From: Phallusia mammillata
Lineage: Eukaryota; Chordata; Ascidiacea; Phlebobranchia; Ascidiidae
Direction: 5' to 3'
NCBI GenBank assembly: GCA_003260075.1
Contig: QLIY01000383.1
Location: 62,001 to 126,000 of the forward strand
DNA length: 64,000 nt
A program made the position numbers and the translations under genes. Below, one piece after another: positions 12,151 to 22,799 of this stretch. Within the stretch, counting starts at the first letter, position 1, and each line of letters begins with the position of its first letter. Under the pieces are notes generated by a model. The model was not told where the DNA came from, did no database searches, and was given only the letters and a program-made list of their open reading frames with translations.

Positions 12151-12639
12151 GTTCTCGATTATTGTCAATCATTGTCAATCATCAGTAACCCTTGAATGGT
12201 CCTACAAAAAACTGTCAATCGTTTCGACTTTTAAACTGCCAATAAACCAATTGTAACTACCTGTGTGCTATGTACAAACAAACCGGGGAATCTGTTATGT
12301 ACAAACATGGTTATTCTATGCCACAAACACCAAACGCAAGGAAGCATGACTTTTTAACCGATTACTTTTTACCGATATATTTTTGTTTCGTGAAACAGCA
12401 AGCGCTAATCAAAATAAGATTCTGCGGAGTTTGCCTAAACCAAAGACTATGCAAAACAGTGATAAACACCAAACAAGGCAGTTCTATATACAATTTTGGT
12501 TACGCAACAAGTACATGTTTGCATCTATTCTAATGAACAAGTCACCCCTACCCAACAGGTAATGTTCGTTGCATGTTAAAGCGACAGCCGTTTAAGCTGA
12601 GACGTGGAGATGTATTGCATCGAAACTCAATTAAAAAAG

Positions 12640-12927
12640 GGGCAAGTACTGCATCGAAAAATGCTCAACAAGTATTTCATAATTTAAATTAAACTCAATT
12701 AAAAAAAGTTTTTTTTTTAAATTTACACAAAAATTAAATATCATTGTCACTGAGTTGACTCAGTTTTGAGTCAAAGTTGGTGTTTTTGGATTTAATGTAT
12801 TTTTCCAGAAGGATGCAACAGTAAACCGTACACTGGTGGCGGTAAAGCGCCTCAAACACCAACTTCTACCATTATTACACTTTTCATTGTTTTACTTTAT
12901 GTGCATGCCTTAATGACACAGTTATAG
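12640..12927 (+). pseudogene. Remnant of an LU-domain (Ly6/uPAR) gene
   Basis: A fragment of the third exon of the gene at 21644 (tactgcatcgaaaaatgctc) occurs near 12646-12666. It is followed by a complete copy of the last exon at 12809-12927, encoding EGCNSKPYTGG and a hydrophobic GPI-type end; the original TGA stop has become TTA, with TAG one codon later. The first two exons and most of the third are missing, although the upstream flank (word ggtaatgttcgttgca) matches the intact gene. It shows that the LU gene was duplicated together with the peptide genes and then decayed. Confidence 0.75.
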
Positions 12928-13125
12928 AATGACGACAAACTTAGCGATGTCATTAGATATTACTTTTCGCATTTTGACCAACCTTGGCGGTCTATGAGAA
13001 ACTGTCTTTTGTGTTAAGTAACCATGTGACATGCTCAGGAAAATGTGATACCGTGTTAAAATCGCTGGTCTACATAAATGTTTTAGCGCGGGTACTAATA
13101 TGGTACGCGTGTTCACATTGTACAC

Positions 13126-13360
13126 CAGTGGTTCTTAAACTTTTTTGACCGCGACTCAAATCGAAGTTTTATGAACATCTCAAGACCCAAGCGACAAAAA
13201 TAAAAAATGTATTAACGAGGCGCAATTTCGAGGCCACGCTGTCGCCGCATAGGAGTCTGCCCATGTCAAAATGGCTGCAGGCTTAACGAGATCGATTCGT
13301 TCGCCAACACTGCATAACACAACACACATTGTGGCTTTGCAGCACCATGATCATTGATAG
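13126..13360. mobile_element. hAT-like end, second end not found
   Basis: Starts with cagtggttcttaaac, the end typical of the MITEs elsewhere in this window, and continues with a ccgcgactcaaatcgaag stretch. No matching inverted end is seen within the next few hundred bases, so the element is truncated or strongly diverged. The right limit is arbitrary. Confidence 0.4.
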
Positions 13361-13734
13361 AAGTGAATCCCAAATTTAAAAATGTTTCCTTGTACGAATA
13401 CTTACTCTCCTTAAACGCTTACTGTTATATCTCTAAGTTCAGTTTCGCATGATTAACTTGTCCTATTATTTCCGGAGCTATGACGTTACAATTGCCATGT
13501 ACATAACAGTAAAGTTGGAAGGCTATTGTCCTAATGTACACCATAGACAAGTTACTCACACAGAAAATATTGCATGCAAACCAGTTTCCTAAATAAATTT
13601 CAGCCAACGTCAAACCACCATGCATAAGCATTAAAATGACTCGCCACCATTACACGAGAAAAGGTGAAACGCATTTAGAACTTAAATGTTGACGTAAAAC
13701 TTTAAATCTGCGGTTTCCAAATGACGTCTGAACG

Positions 13735-14870
13735 CATTGAACAAGCATTTCGTCACATTTTCGTTTCGTCAAAAGTCGCCACAACACTGCGTCATATCAA
13801 GTCGCCAGTAAGGGTTGTTAAGGTTGATTTTTTTCTTACACAGGCGTAGTGCGACGTAACATCTTTATGTGTGTGTCATATGTGTTGTTATAATTGGATT
13901 AAATTGAATATGAGACGACAAGGTCGCACTTTCCAAATTACTGAGATTAATATTGTCTCTGTAGATTTCAACCAATACCTTATGGCATGAGTTATCAATT
14001 GTATTTCGAGGTCGGGTTGGTACCTTATAGGGTTAAGATGGCGCTCGGGTTAAAAACATGCAAGGCGCTTAAACTCTATTTTGACCAGTCAAACTGCAAA
14101 TGTTATGAATTGTTACAAATAATTGAAAATCATAATATAGATATGTTTTCTGTTGGCCCAACTTTCTGATGTAATGTCTGGGTCAATTCAAAAAGTTAAC
14201 GAACGTGTTACTCGTGAGATTCAGAAAAGCTACAGATAAAGATATTATTAACCTAAACACAAGGCATGCCCAAGACTATATTTTTAACTCGTAGCTGACT
14301 ATTTCCCGGAAGTTTAGGGCAAAAACGTTCAAACTTATAAGTGATTTGCTGATTTCTTTCTGGAAAAAAAAAACTTGTGACAAAACTAGACAATTATCAT
14401 GCATTCAAGTCCATGAGAAAAGATTGTTTTAGTAAATTGACGCAATACAAGGTCGTTGTTTTGAAAAGATAAATCAATCGCCTGTTGTTCACAGTTTTAT
14501 GAAAGCAGCCACAGAAAAACGCACAAAATTGTACTCAGGGAGGAATTAGGACAACAACATCCGTGTTCACAAGACATAGATCGATCGCATTGCGCGTACC
14601 AATAAATAAAGCAAAATATCCTCGCATGTAAAGTATAGCAAGTATACTCTCTCTGTTTAGTACAGCGACGCTTTTAGGTTCCCGAAATTCATTACTAAAT
14701 TTGGCCGCAGACGCAACTTTATTCGCCCACGCATATTGGCTGGTGGCAAGAGGGCAATATTGTCCGACCCACACGCGCCTATATTGTCAGTTAGACTTAT
14801 AAATTGTCAGTCAGACTTATGAACACTTATGAATTACTATTGTATGGGTTTATCTGTTGACCTTTTGGTT
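13735..14870. repeat. Segments gamma and delta, copy 2
   Basis: Gamma (to about 14175) and delta (about 14150-14870, with gttggcccaac and ccgcagacgcaactttattc) recur at 17540-18770; delta recurs at 24140-24800. At 14018-14035 it holds the empty version of the site that carries a MITE at 17741. No gene seen. Confidence 0.65.
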
Positions 14871-14879
14871 TTGTACTAA

Positions 14880-16150
14880 TTCATTGTGAAAGCTCACACA
14901 AAGTTCAATAATACCAGCTTGCTTTAACAGCCATATGGAGGAAACTTAAAGTTCACAACATAGGGCCGATGCTGGGAAAAAACAACGGTCCTAACACAAT
15001 AATTTGGACTTTGCCAGGGAATAAAAGCTGTAAGTCAAAATCAAAATTCCGAAATTAGTGGCTGCTCAACAGTTTCCTATGCGCTGTGAAACACATTGTA
15101 CAACTGCAACATGTTCAACCCAAGCGACAAGTGGCATATGCTTCGAAATATGATGTGTCAAGCGCCATAGCTGTTTAACGTGTGAAGTTTCAGATCATGC
15201 GTGCAATTTACCAATTGCAAAGCAAGGTCTTCTCCGTTTACAGTCACAAATTTGTACTTTTACCTTACACTGGACTAAAAGGATACCGTAAAACCCTGCA
15301 AATTTAAGATATCAGATTTAAGATCACGCGAAATTGTCAAAAGTTTTTACAATAGTAGAAATACAATAATACAGGTCAAAAGACTGGTGATGCACCATAA
15401 AATATACTGTTCGTTAACTAATTCTAACTAAATATCCGCAAATTTGATACTAATGGACATTGTATGGTTTATGTCATGCTAAGGTAAACATAAGATGGCG
15501 TCACCGTGTCAGCGTAAGTACACAAAAAGCTTTGTAAAACGTGTGAGAAGTGGAGTTGGATTTATGGGACACATTTGAGTTCGATGTAATTTAAAGTGAT
15601 TGTTTGCTGGTTTTCAGTTTAGAAGACTAATGTTTTGCCGCATGATGTCAGCAGAAATCATATTTTTTTTTTGTCATGGACACGCGACTTCCATAAAAAA
15701 AGGTTTACTTTGATCCTAATGCTTATAACCATATTGGCGATCTTTTGCAAACGACCAGTTAGTGTTATTTTTACGGCATTTCAAAAATGCAGTTATAAAT
15801 TGCGAGATATGCTTTGTCGACAAATAAATAAAACTTACATGTTCGGCCATTATAAACCATGCGGTTTTTAAATTTATAAGGCAGTTGAAACGGAGTGTAT
15901 TTCGAAATGTTCGACAAATAGTTCTTTCTACCACCAAATGTTTCAATAAGTTTGGGTACTAATTTCATAAAACCCTGATTATTAAATAAGGTTTTAAGTT
16001 AGCTTCAACCTTATTCGTCAAATGACTTTTTCATACGTTTTGTTTTTCAGGAGAATTCAAATCACAGAGGTTTGAGTCGTGTATTTAAGTATTATGTTTG
16101 CTGATTTAAAAATTTTGTCCAGTTGCTTTTGCTCTAAATTGCGTTTAACA
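14880..16150. repeat. Upstream flank of peptide gene D (beta-like and epsilon segments)
   Basis: Diverged copies of sequence around 3500-4100 and 7020-8830. The words ccgcatgatgtcagcagaaa and aatcacagaggtttgag are shared with epsilon copies at 7260-7800 and 19090-19340. The short frames here match no family. Confidence 0.6.
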
Positions 16151-16184
16151 AACAACTCGAACATTGGCAGTAATGCTAAATTGC

Positions 16185-16480
16185 GGTACTGAACGAATTA
16201 ATAACTTACTTAAACAGTAAAGGTGATAACGAGTTATTTGGTCAATTTCCAGCCAGTTTCCACAAAGCACACTTGATTTTGCCCGTTCATCATTCCAAAC
16301 CACGTCTATGGGGTAATTAACTATATTTCGACGTTCCACGTGACAAGAGACAATGTGACAGTTAGACAAATCGTCGTTTACCACAGTCCATAGTGCAATC
16401 CAGTGGATACAGTGATAATTTCCATCCTTCCCTAAATTGGAAATCAAGTTAATTATTTCCTACTTTGATTGGCAAAAATC
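16185..16480 (+). promoter_or_regulatory. Conserved upstream region of peptide gene D
   Basis: About 300 bp strongly similar to 19450-19760 before gene E, including aaatcgtcgtttaccacagt and a shared pyrimidine-rich block, with part of it also before A and C. It is better conserved than the introns, suggesting regulatory function or recent duplication. No transcription-factor site is assigned. Confidence 0.5.
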
Positions 16481-16513
16481 GACACGCCTTATGTCACAGC
16501 ATATTTTAAAGTG

Positions 16514-16521
16514 TATAAATA
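16514..16521 (+). promoter_or_regulatory. TATA box of peptide gene D
   Basis: TATAAATA in the family promoter block. First exon ends at 16579; a 69-bp intron (16580-16648) ends directly before the ATG. Confidence 0.7.
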
Positions 16522-16648
16522 CGAGAAGAAACAGCTCAAACGACATTTATTTTGTGACCAACACAAACAAGCATTCAAGGTAAGTGGTGGAAGCTGTTTG
16601 GTTAACAAAATGAGTCGAAACGGCTCGGTAACATTTGATGTTTCGCAG

Positions 16649-17297
16649 ATGAACAAGCTCTTGCTCGCTCTACTCCTTATCGGCGTGCTCTGCACCATGG
16701 TTGAAGAATCTGAAGGCGCTTGGGGAAGACGTCGAAGATCTTCAAGACGACGACGTTTCGTCCCGATCGTGATCCCATTTGGAGGTGCGTTATATTATTT
16801 GTCTGTCCACAGCTGTGAGAATTTTACAAAGTGATATAGAATACTGTTTTATAATCGTGCACTTCAGTTAAATTTATCAACCTTGAGATAAACCTAGTGA
16901 AATCCCTTTTTGTCTTTTTGTACATTTTTTTCACCAGAAAAACGCTGATTTTATACAGAGTTACTGCAACCATTACTGCGTTCATAGCTACCGCCTGTAA
17001 TGTTTTTTTTCACAGCCTCCATGCAATTGTGGGTTGTATCAATAATGCAATTAATTTGAAAGTAAATATAACTAACTAACTTAAAATAGCTGTTACCTAA
17101 AAAAAACCTTATAACATGCAATTTTAAATTCGAGTGTACGGAGAAAAAGTATTTGACAGTCAAATCACGATTTTGTGCTACCGCTGATGCATCAGCTTTT
17201 GCATTGCTTTGACCACTATTAAATCGATATTAAAATTTTAGATGAAGAACAAGAAATCAAGGACAACAACGATCAAATGGAGGATGTTGCAGAGTAG
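16649..17297 (+). CDS. Peptide gene D: secreted arginine-rich peptide precursor
   Basis: Coding exons 16649-16784 and 17242-17297 (phase-1 intron) encode 63 aa. The signal peptide and ESEGA junction match copies C and E. The core (about residues 25-45) starts WG, carries two RRRR blocks around SS, and ends in a hydrophobic stretch FVPIVIPFG, giving a clear basic half and a hydrophobic half not seen in A or C. The acidic tail is the shortest in the family (18 aa, 9 acids, ending EDVAE). The stop is TAG where other copies continue. Poly(A) signal at 17353-17358. A membrane-active amphipathic peptide is plausible but untested. Confidence 0.78.
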
Positions 17298-17539
17298 GAA
17301 CCTTTAAATGTTCCTTCAAAGAACTGCCAATCGTTTTGTCTTTTAAACTGCCAATAAACCAATCGTAACTAGAAATCAATCTGCTTCATAGAAACACTTT
17401 TATTTTATGGCACAAACACCAAACACAAGGGAGCATGATTTTTTTTCACGGGGTTTGAATTTAGGACGTTCCGGGGACGAATCCCGATCAGGTTTTTTTA
17501 TTGTCCGTATATGGGTCAGGCGCGCTGGACTATTCGGCC

Positions 17540-18770
17540 AAGTTCCCACACAGGCGTAGTGCGACGCAATATTTTTATGGGTGTGTCATATGTGTTGTTA
17601 TAAATAGATTAAATTGAATATGAGACGCCAAGGTCGCACTTTCCCAAGTACTGAGATAAATAGTGTCTCATTCAATTTTAATCAATACCTTATGGCTTTA
17701 GTTTCCAGTTGTATGTCGAGGTCGGGTTGGTACTTTAAAGCAGGGGTCGGCAACCTTTTTTGCACTGCGGACCGTTTTTGAAAATGAAATTTTATCGCGG
17801 ACCGGCTTAAAAAAACTACAAATAGTTAGCAATAAAAACGCCTAAAATAGTTTATCACCCCTGGGATACATAGGCAAAATGTTTTATAGCATTTAACCTG
17901 AAAAATTAGACGGCCTGGTGACGCACTTCTCGCGGACGGGTTGCCGACCACTGCTTTAAAGGGTTAAGGCGGGGCTTCGAGTTGAAAACATCCAGGGCGC
18001 TTAAACTCTGGTTTGATCAGTCAAACTGCAAATGCAATGCCTTGTTGCAAATAATTGAAAATCATTAGATATTATATATGTTAAAGAATTATAGATAGGT
18101 TTTCTGTTGGCCCAACTTGCTGATGTAATGCCTGGGTCAGTTCAAACAGGTTTAGTAAGTGGTGCGTGTTATCATGAGACGTACAACAAGCGGGAAAAGC
18201 CACAGATAAAGGTATAACCAACCTAAACATAAGGCGTGACCAAAATTTTTTTGTTGATTCTTGACCAAGTCCCGAACTTTATGGCAAAAACGTTCAAACT
18301 TATATGCGATTTGCCGATTGCTTTCGCCAAAAACAACTTGTGACAAAACTAGGCTATTATCGTCGACTCAAGTTCGTAAGAAAGGATTTTTTAGTAAATC
18401 GTGACGCAATACAAGGTCGTTGTTTTGAACAGATAAACCAATCGCCTGTTGTTTACAGTTTTGCAAAAGCAACCACAGCCGCACAAAAATATAGTAAAAC
18501 GACATTAACGGCATTAGGTTAACAAACAATATAGCAAGCACACTCAGTCTCCGTATATTACAACGACGCTTTTAGGTTCCCGGAATTCGACACCAAGTTT
18601 GGCCGCAGACGTAACTTCATTGCTCCTACGCATATTGGCTGGTGACCAGAGGGCAAAGATAACATTATCCAACCCACATACTTCTATTGTCAGTTACACA
18701 TGCCATAATAAATCGCTATTGTATTAGTTTATCTGTTGAACTTTGGATGTTTTTACTGTTTACATTGTGA
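17540..18770. repeat. Segments gamma and delta, copy 3, interrupted by a MITE
   Basis: Matches 13735-14870 apart from the 213-bp MITE plus target duplication at 17741. No credible coding sequence from 17300 to 19790; the short frames have paralogous positions that are not conserved as frames. Confidence 0.65.
17741..17953. mobile_element. 213-bp hAT-type MITE with perfect 8-bp target duplication
   Basis: Begins caggggtcggcaacc and ends ggttgccgaccactg, a near-perfect terminal inverted repeat. It is flanked by ctttaaag on both sides (17733-17740 and 17954-17961). The paralogous sites at about 14030 and 23672 lack the insertion. Internal sequence (gcggaccg repeated) shows no coding potential, so it is non-autonomous. 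Confidence 0.88.
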
Positions 18771-18889
18771 AAGCATATCCAAAGTTCAATAACATTATGC
18801 TGCTTCCACAGCCATATGGGGAAATTTAAAGTTCACGACATGCTGAAGGGCGGTGCTTGGTACGGTCCTTACAATAAAATATACTGGTC

Positions 18890-19700
18890 GTTAACTAATT
18901 CTGACTACAGATATTTACAAATTTGATACTAATGGACATTGTATGGTTTATGTCAAGCTAAGGTAAACATAGGACACAAAAAGCTTTATAAATCGTGTGA
19001 GTGGTATATAGTTGGATTTATAGAACACATTGGAGTTTGATGTGATTGGAGGTTGAAGTGATTGTTTGCTTGTTTTCAGTTTTGTAGACTTATGTTTTGC
19101 CGCACGTTTCCAACAGAAAACATATTCTTCTCGCTGTCATGAATACATAAACCAATAAGGCTGTTGAAACGGAGTGTATTTCCCAATCAGCAAACGTTTC
19201 AATAAGTTTGGGTACTAATTTCACCGAACCCTTATTATTAACTAAGGGTTCAAGTTAGCCTCAACCTTAAATATTATTCGTCAAATGACTGCGTCATACG
19301 TTTTGTTTTTTAGGAGGATTCAAATCACAGAGGTTTTAGTATTGCAGCAAATTTTGTAATGTGGTGTATTTAAATACTATGCTTGCTGATTTAAATAGTT
19401 TTGTCTAGTTGCTTTTGCTCTAAATTGCGTTTACCAAACGACTCGAAAAAACGGTAGTAATGAAAATTGCGGTACTGAACGAAGTAATACTTAAACAGTA
19501 AAGGGGTGACAACGAATTATTTGGTAAAGTTTTTAGCCAGCTTGCACAAAGCACACTTGATTTTGCCCGTTCATCATTCCAAGCCACGTCTGTGGGGTGA
19601 TAAACTACATTTCGACATTCCATGTGACAAGAGACAATGTGACAGTTAGACAAATCGTCGTTTACCACAGTCCATAGTGCAATCCAGTGGATATAGTGAT
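18890..19700. repeat. Epsilon segment and promoter flank before gene E
   Basis: Resembles 15420-16470 before gene D and 7200-7900 before copy B. It contains the stretch aggaggattcaaatcacaga found in each epsilon copy. A 103-codon minus-strand frame lies in the part shared with D, but it is not maintained between the two copies and is rejected. Confidence 0.6.
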
Positions 19701-19797
19701 AATTTCCATCCTTCCCTAAATTGAAAATCAAGTTAAATATTTCCTACTTTGATTGGCAACAATAGACACGCCTTATGTCAGAGCACATGTTAAAGGG

Positions 19798-19805
19798 TAT
19801 AAATA
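19798..19805 (+). promoter_or_regulatory. TATA box of peptide gene E
   Basis: TATAAATA in the family block. The first exon is interrupted by a C12 run (19824-19835) that replaces the bases corresponding to cgacactcattttg in copy C; the intron is 19861-19919. Confidence 0.65.
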
Positions 19806-19919
19806 CGAGAAGAAACAACTCAACCCCCCCCCCCCTGACCAACACAAACAAGCATTCAAGGTAAGTGGTGGAAGCTGTTTGGTCAACAAAATGAGTCGGT
19901 AACATTTAATGGTTTGCAG

Positions 19920-20569
19920 ATGAACAAGCTCTTGCTCGCTCTTCTCCTTATCGGCGTGCTCTGCACTATGGTTGAAGAATCTGAAGGCGGGTGGCCCGTT
20001 ACAAGCCGCCGTCTTGGAGGTATGTTATATTATTTGTTTGTCCACAGATATGAGAATTTTACAAAGTGATGTAGAGTACAATTTTATAATCGTGCACTTT
20101 AGCAAAATTTATCAAGCTTGAGATAAACCTAGTGAAATCCCTTATTATCCTTTTGTACATTTTTTTAGATATGATTCTTTTACAACAAAAGTTTCACCAG
20201 CAAAACGCCATTACTGCGCTCAAACCTATAGCCCCTAATGTTGTTTTACAGCCGCCATACATTGGTGGATTGTATCAATAATGCAATTAATTAGAAAGTA
20301 GATAGATAGAACTAACTAACTTCAAATAGCTGTTACCTAATAAACCACAAAATGCCCTATAACATACAATTTTAAATTCCAATATTTAAAGCAAAACTAC
20401 ATTTTGACAGTTAAATAGCGATTTCGAGCTACCGCGTTATGTAGCTTTTGATGGGTTTGACCACTATTGAATTTCTATTTAAAATTTAGACAAACAACAA
20501 GAGGCAGAGGATATCAACGATAAACTGGAGGATGTTGCAGATAAACTGGAGGAGTTATTTCGCGACTAA
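19920..20569 (+). CDS. Peptide gene E: family member with a nearly lost arginine core
   Basis: Coding exons 19920-20019 and 20490-20569 (phase-1 intron) encode 59 aa. Signal peptide and ESEGG junction are as in C and D. The core is cut to about nine residues starting WPVTS and has only two Arg. The tail is the long type, as in gene A, ending EELF and Arg-Asp, with 11 acids. The balance of Arg against acids seen in A, C and D is therefore absent. Splice sites, TATA box and poly(A) signal (20640-20645) are intact, so it may still be expressed. It could be a decaying copy, a product with another role, or a recombinant of a C/D-like 5' half with an A-like 3' half. Confidence 0.72.
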
Positions 20570-20824
20570 GATGTCACTCATCAGTGACCTTTGAGTGTTC
20601 CTTCAAAGAACTGCCAATCGCTTTGACTTTTAAACTGCCAATAAACCAATCGTAACTAGATGTGAATCTGCTACATAGAAATAGGTTTATTTTATGCTCC
20701 AAACACCAAACACATGGAAGCATGATATTTTACCAGGTTACTTACATTTCAGTTTGGTAAATCAGCAAGCGGTAGGCTAATTAAAATTACGATGTTCTAT
20801 GTAAGTCTAAACCAAAATCTTGAC

Positions 20825-20944
20825 CAGAGGTGATTTTTCATGGCACGTACTAGCTGGCACAAACCACTAAAATGTTGACACGCGAAGTCTTTACCACAAG
20901 GAAATGACAAGTAAATTGGCACGCGTCGCTTTTGCCGACTCCTG
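20825..20944. mobile_element. Possible short MITE next to 20953
   Basis: The right end ttgccgactcctg matches the end type of caggggtcggcaa elements and abuts ctttagac. The left end cagaggtgattttt matches it only loosely, and the presumed target copy atcttgac is imperfect. Confidence 0.35.
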
Positions 20945-20952
20945 CTTTAGAC

Positions 20953-21176
20953 CAGGTCTTCTCAAACTGTTGGTCGCGACCCAAATTGGGGTCGCAAAAC
21001 AACGTTTTGAGGTCGCGAAACATTTTGCGGTATTATGTCAGTCACAATAAATGGTATACGTGAGTACATTTATTGTTTAACATCATTCACGTGTATAGGC
21101 TATACCTGTCCAGAGGTCACGTGGAATTCTCTTTTCCAAAATGGGGTCGCAGAGGAAGAAAGCTTGAGAAGCCCTG
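20953..21176. mobile_element. 224-bp hAT-type MITE with perfect target duplication
   Basis: Begins caggtcttctcaaactg and ends gcttgagaagccctg, with ctttagac on both sides (20945-20952, 21177-21184). The interior carries gtcgcgacccaaattggggt, a motif common in such elements. Inserted between peptide gene E and the LU gene. Confidence 0.85.
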
Positions 21177-21529
21177 CTTTAGACAATAGGTTGAGCTGGT
21201 GTTTTCTACAAACTTTGGCATAAACAAACGTGTAATGAACAGTAAACTTGTTATGGTCGGTTTGTCATTCATGCATGATAAGAACCGAATGCATGACAAT
21301 ACTACTTGTCGTACTACAAATTGTTTTCTCTGAGATAATGCCAACATAAGCAAATCTGCTATGATAAACACCTAACAAAGCAGTTTTATATGTAAATTTT
21401 AGTTACACAACAAGAACATGTTTGCATCTATTCTTGTGAACGTGTCACCCCGACCAGACCGCAGGTAATGTTCGTTGCAATTAGGGCAACAGCTGTTTGG
21501 AGCTAAGATGTGCAGATGCTGTCAAAAAG

Positions 21530-21537
21530 TATAAAGG
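21530..21537 (+). promoter_or_regulatory. Probable TATA box of the LU gene
   Basis: TATAAAGG about 110 bp before the start codon at 21644, at a sensible distance for a short 5' UTR. The surrounding flank is shared with the remnant at 12.6 kb. Confidence 0.5.
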
Positions 21538-21643
21538 AATTAGCATTTAGCACGTTCAAGAGACAGGACAAGAGAGCACAAAAAGTGTGCTTAAACTACA
21601 CTTAAATTCTTTTACAAAAGCCTCAAGTAATACGACGCATAAT

Positions 21644-22698
21644 ATGTACGTGCGTTTTATCACTGCTGCAGTCATCGCGTTTTTTGTACCAGCAAGTAAG
21701 TTTGTTTTTAACATGGCTCAAACCAAAAACTCGGAGTAAAAGCACCTAAAGTCTACAACAAAGTACATAAATTTTGAACTTAAACTCTACATTGTTTGCA
21801 GTCAAAGGTATGTCGTGCTATACTTGCTTGGGAGGGTCATTGCGTTTTAACCCGTTTAAAACAGACAACTGCTCGGGACCCAACATTTCCGACAAATACC
21901 TTAGACCGTGTCAATTGGCCACAGATGTGTGTGTTACTATTTCCATACACGGTAAGTTGGCTGTGGTGTACATACCTGCTGCGAGACTCTCAATTTAAAT
22001 ACACCAGGGTCAGAGACAATAAGCATCCAAGTTGTTGTCACCTACACCACAATAAAAATCTAACTTTTTAATGCCAAAATGCTTTTGTACACACTTCATG
22101 GTTCAAAACAATTCTAAATTAGGAAACACACAAGCTATTACTTTTGTATAATTCATGGCAATGTTTACTTATAATTAGAATCATTTAAAATCATTCCAAT
22201 TTTTATGAGCTGATTTTCATGTAATTTTTAAAAATATTCTGTGTTTTGACATTCTTTATATGTCGTTTTGTAGCTAAGTTTAATAACATACGTTTGTGTA
22301 AATTTGCAGAGCGAATGCTCAATTCGACAATTATTATGAGAGGCTGCGGCCATCCACATAAATCCGAATGCGAAAATGTAAAACAAAAACTGTTTGACAA
22401 TAAGTACTGCATCGAAAAATGCTCAACAGGTATTTGCTATGATTGAAATTCAACTCACTTATCAAACGTGATAAAAACGGTTATTAAATTTAATAAAAAC
22501 TAAATATCATTGTAACTGAATTGAAAGAGAACTTAGTTTTGAGTCAAATTATTGTTTTAAACTTTAATGTATGTTTTTACAGAAGGATGCAACAGTAAAC
22601 CGTACACTGGCGGCAGTAAAGCGCCTCAAACACCAAATTCTGCGATTCTTACACTGTTACTTTTTGTATTTTATATTAATGCTTTTATCACACAGTGA
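21644..22698 (+). CDS. Secreted, probably GPI-anchored LU-domain (Ly6/uPAR) protein
   Basis: Four exons (21644-21695, 21802-21951, 22310-22429, 22583-22698), all joined in phase 1, encode 145 aa. Residues 1-18 form a signal peptide. The mature part carries ten cysteines, starting SCYTC and ending EKCSTEGCN, the canonical three-finger layout with the invariant Cys-Asn near the end. After the fold, a GGSKAPQTPN linker leads to a hydrophobic end (AILTLLLFVFYINAF), typical of a GPI signal. Poly(A) signal at 22780-22785. LU proteins act as surface receptors, receptor modulators or complement regulators; which applies here cannot be read from sequence. It lies within the duplicated peptide-gene array and has a decayed paralogue at 12.6-12.9 kb. 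Confidence 0.87.
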
Positions 22699-22799
22699 TC
22701 AAATCAGAACAAATATAATGACGCCATTGGATGCTCTATGTACAAACCTTTTACTGTTTTATGCGAAACTTTTGTGTTAAATAAACGTGGTGTCGCATG

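Noticed and set aside
21796..22071. 91-codon frame overlapping the LU gene
   Set aside because: Wrong frame; the four-exon model gives the ten-cysteine LU pattern.
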